Assembly (NCBI GenBank): GCA_028817685.1
Contig: JAPPPC010000127.1
Span: forward strand, 1-7,262
Length of the DNA stretch: 7,262 nt
Reading direction: 5' to 3'
From: Rhodospirillaceae bacterium
Lineage (GTDB): Bacteria > Pseudomonadota > Alphaproteobacteria > UBA8366 > GCA-2717185
Shown one piece after another: positions 5,247-7,262 of the stretch. Each line of letters opens with the position of its first letter. The stretch's first letter is position 1. The position numbers and the translations under genes were made by a program. Under the pieces are notes generated by a model. It searched no databases, was not told where the DNA came from, and saw only the letters and a list, made by a program, of their open reading frames with translations.

Positions 5247-7262
5247 ATGTATCGTATCGGCATCGATGTCGGCGGCACCTTCACGGATGTCGTCGCGATA
5301 GACCAGACCGGCCAGGTGACCCTGGCCAAGGCGCCTTCGACCCCACAGGACCAGTCGATCGGCGTGATCGACGGGCTGACCCGGTTGGCGGAGCGCCTGA
5401 ACTTATCGCTGAGCGACCTGCTGCATCAGGCCGAACGCATTGTCCACGGCACGACCGTGGCGACCAACGCCTTGCTTGAACGCAAGGGCGCCAAAGTCGG
5501 GCTGCTCACCACCGAAGGCCATCGTGACGTGCTGGAGATGCGGGAGGGCCTGAAGCCAGAACGCTACAATCTGCGGCTGGCTCCGCCGGAACCACTCGTG
5601 CCGCGTTACCTTCGGCTCGGCGTCCGCGAACGGATCGACGCGCATGATGGCGTCCGCACGCCGCTCAACCGCCGATCCCTCAATCAGGCGATCGACGAAC
5701 TCAAGGCAGAAGGCGTCGACTCGGTCGCCGTCTGCTATCTGCATGCCTATCGCGACCCCGCGCATGAACAGGCCACGCGCGCGGCTCTCGCAAAGCGTCT
5801 ACCGGACACCTATGTGTCCCTTTCCTCTGAGGTCCTGCCGCAGATCAAGGAGTATGAGCGGGTCTCGACGACAGTCGTGAACGCCTATGTCGGTCCAATC
5901 CTGGAACGCTACCTGACCCGGCTGGCCGAACGGCTTGAGGAGGCGGGCTACACCGGCACCTTGCTGATCATCCTGTCGCATGGCGGCGTGACGCCGGTTG
6001 CGGAAGCGGTGCGGCTGGCTGCCGGTACGGTGCTATCCGGACCCGCGGGCGGGGTCGGCGGCGGCCGGCACTCGGCGCGTTTGATGGGCGTGAACGATCT
6101 CATTCCGTTCGACATGGGCGGCACCAGCAGCGATATCTCCATGATCGTTGATGGCGAGGCGACCCTGTCCTCGAACCGGGCTGTTGCGAATGAACGGGTC
6201 GCGCTACCGAGCCTGGACATCGTCACCTTGGGTGCGGGCGGCGGTTCCATTGCGCGGGTCGATGCCGGCGGCGTTCTGCATGTCGGTCCGCAGAGCGCCG
6301 GCGCCGATCCCGGACCCGCCTGCTATGGCCGCGGCGGCACCGAACCGACCGTCACCGACGCCAATCTTGTCCTGGGCTATCTCGACGCCGACAACTTTCT
6401 CGGCGGACGCCAGAAGCTCGATGTCGAAGCCTCCAGGGCGGCGGTCGCCCGGCTCGCCGGTTCGCTGGGCATCGATGAAACCAAAGCGGCGGCCGGTATC
6501 CACCAGGTCGTGAACACCAACATGGCGGAGGGCATCCGGCTGATCTCGGTACGGCGCGGCGTCGATCCGCGGCGCTTCGCGCTTCTCTCCTTTGGCGGCG
6601 CGGCCGGGCTTCATGTCACCGATCTGGCGCGGCAATTGGAGATCAAACGCGTCATCGCGCCGCGTGTCGCTTCGGTGTTGTCGGCGTGGGGGATGCTCGC
6701 CTCCGATCTGCGCTTCGAGGTCAGCCGTACTCATGTCGGCGATATGGGCGCGCTCGGCGCGGATACGTTGCGCAGCCTTTATGCCGAGATGGAGGCCGAA
6801 GGCCGCGAGCGCCTTGCTGCCTGGTTCGACGGCCCGGTGCAACTGCGCCGCCTGGCCGATATGCGCTATGGGGAGCAGGTCTTCGAAGTCGATGTCACCC
6901 TGGACGCGCTGGATTGGGACGCGGACGATCTGATGCAGCAGGTAGCCGACCGCTTCCACGACCGGCATGAGGAGTTGTTCACCTACTCGCTCAAGGACCA
7001 GGAAGTCGTGCTGGTCAATGCACGGGTCGCTGTCGTCGGCGTCCTGCCGGAAACGCCGGACGAAGCACCGAATCCGGCCGGCCCTGAAGCGGCGCCCGGG
7101 GCCCATCGGCGGATTTACATCGACGGCTGGATCGATGCGCCGATCTACGATCTCGACATTCTGCCGGCCGGTCAGCCCATCGCAGGGCCGGCGGTCATTG
7201 AGTCGGAAACGACGACCGCCCTGCTGCGCCGCGGCGACCGCGCCACGGTCACGCCGCAACGC
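5247..7262 (+). CDS. hyuA: HyuA-family ATP-binding subunit (hydantoinase A / oxoprolinase alpha type), 3' end cut by window edge
   Basis: The frame is open for 672 codons to the edge. The family usually has about 680-700 residues, so roughly the last 10-20 are missing. It has an actin-like ATPase fold: IDVGGTFTD (6-14) is the first phosphate loop, HGTTVATNALLER (67-79) follows, then SGPAGGV (264-270), DMGGTSSD (289-296) as the second phosphate loop, LGAGGGS (328-334), SAGADPGPACYG (350-361) and TDANLVLG (370-377). The segment near 450-456 reads GGAAGLH where I recall GGAGPLH in relatives. MRYGEQVFEVDV (539-550) and GPAVIESETTT (648-658) belong to the C-terminal domain. The subunit uses ATP to activate the substrate, probably by phosphorylating the carbonyl oxygen as in 5-oxoprolinase and caprolactamase. 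The ATG is 3 bases after the hyuB stop with only a weak GAG 7 bases ahead, so translation is probably coupled to hyuB. The family is certain; the substrate is unknown. Confidence 0.92.
   Translation, partial: MYRIGIDVGGTFTDVVAIDQTGQVTLAKAPSTPQDQSIGVIDGLTRLAERLNLSLSDLLHQAERIVHGTTVATNALLERKGAKVGLLTTEGHRDVLEMREGLKPERYNLRLAPPEPLVPRYLRLGVRERIDAHDGVRTPLNRRSLNQAIDELKAEGVDSVAVCYLHAYRDPAHEQATRAALAKRLPDTYVSLSSEVLPQIKEYERVSTTVVNAYVGPILERYLTRLAERLEEAGYTGTLLIILSHGGVTPVAEAVRLAAGTVLSGPAGGVGGGRHSARLMGVNDLIPFDMGGTSSDISMIVDGEATLSSNRAVANERVALPSLDIVTLGAGGGSIARVDAGGVLHVGPQSAGADPGPACYGRGGTEPTVTDANLVLGYLDADNFLGGRQKLDVEASRAAVARLAGSLGIDETKAAAGIHQVVNTNMAEGIRLISVRRGVDPRRFALLSFGGAAGLHVTDLARQLEIKRVIAPRVASVLSAWGMLASDLRFEVSRTHVGDMGALGADTLRSLYAEMEAEGRERLAAWFDGPVQLRRLADMRYGEQVFEVDVTLDALDWDADDLMQQVADRFHDRHEELFTYSLKDQEVVLVNARVAVVGVLPETPDEAPNPAGPEAAPGAHRRIYIDGWIDAPIYDLDILPAGQPIAGPAVIESETTTALLRRGDRATVTPQR

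Noticed and set aside
6204..7259. 351-codon open frame on the minus strand
   Set aside because: It lies entirely opposite hyuA, whose frame shows family motifs throughout. Its translation is rich in Arg, Asp, Ala and Gly with no recognisable domain, as expected for an antisense shadow in GC-rich DNA.
1..7262. CRISPR array, tRNA, insertion sequence, toxin-antitoxin or defence system
   Set aside because: I saw no regularly spaced repeats, no tRNA-like segment, no transposase motif and no short toxin or antitoxin gene. Nearly all bases belong to six genes of known metabolic families.

Overview
This is a GC-rich, densely packed bacterial window of ordinary metabolic genes. The base composition, short gaps and families present (tandem zeta-class GSTs, a PhyH oxygenase, a HyuA/HyuB pair) suggest an alphaproteobacterium. 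That is inference from style only, because no rRNA or other marker gene is present. I see no rRNA, tRNA, CRISPR, insertion sequence or phage gene. Coding density is above 97%, and the only non-coding stretch over 100 bases is the divergent intergenic region at 3455-3563.

Layout from left to right: (1) Two tandem plus-strand genes for zeta-class glutathione S-transferases of the maleylacetoacetate isomerase type. The first is cut by the left edge. The second starts on the base after the first one's stop codon. (2) Two minus-strand genes converge on them. In transcription order they are a two-domain methyltransferase (FkbM-type N-terminal domain plus a second class I SAM methyltransferase domain, 2003-3454) and, 37 bases downstream, a phytanoyl-CoA dioxygenase (PhyH) family Fe(II)/2-oxoglutarate oxygenase (1177-1965). 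The PhyH gene overlaps the second GST gene tail to tail by 4 bases. (3) A 109-base divergent region carries a sigma70-like promoter candidate for the rightward genes, a weaker candidate for the leftward genes, and short inverted repeats. (4) A plus-strand pair encodes a HyuB-family subunit (3564-5243) and, 3 bases later, a HyuA-family ATP-binding subunit (5247 to the right edge, probably lacking only its last 10-20 residues).

The HyuB and HyuA proteins very probably form one heteromeric, ATP-dependent enzyme acting on a cyclic amide or imide, or possibly a carboxylase; the sequence does not fix the substrate. The methyltransferase and the PhyH oxygenase look like a two-gene tailoring operon of unknown substrate. 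The GST pair probably catalyses glutathione-dependent cis-trans isomerisation in aromatic-acid breakdown, or related glutathione chemistry. Nothing shows that the three modules form one pathway. I found no clear evidence of a new biological system. The most interesting points are the methyltransferase fusion beside the PhyH gene, the uneven divergence between the tandem GSTs, and the compact divergent control region.
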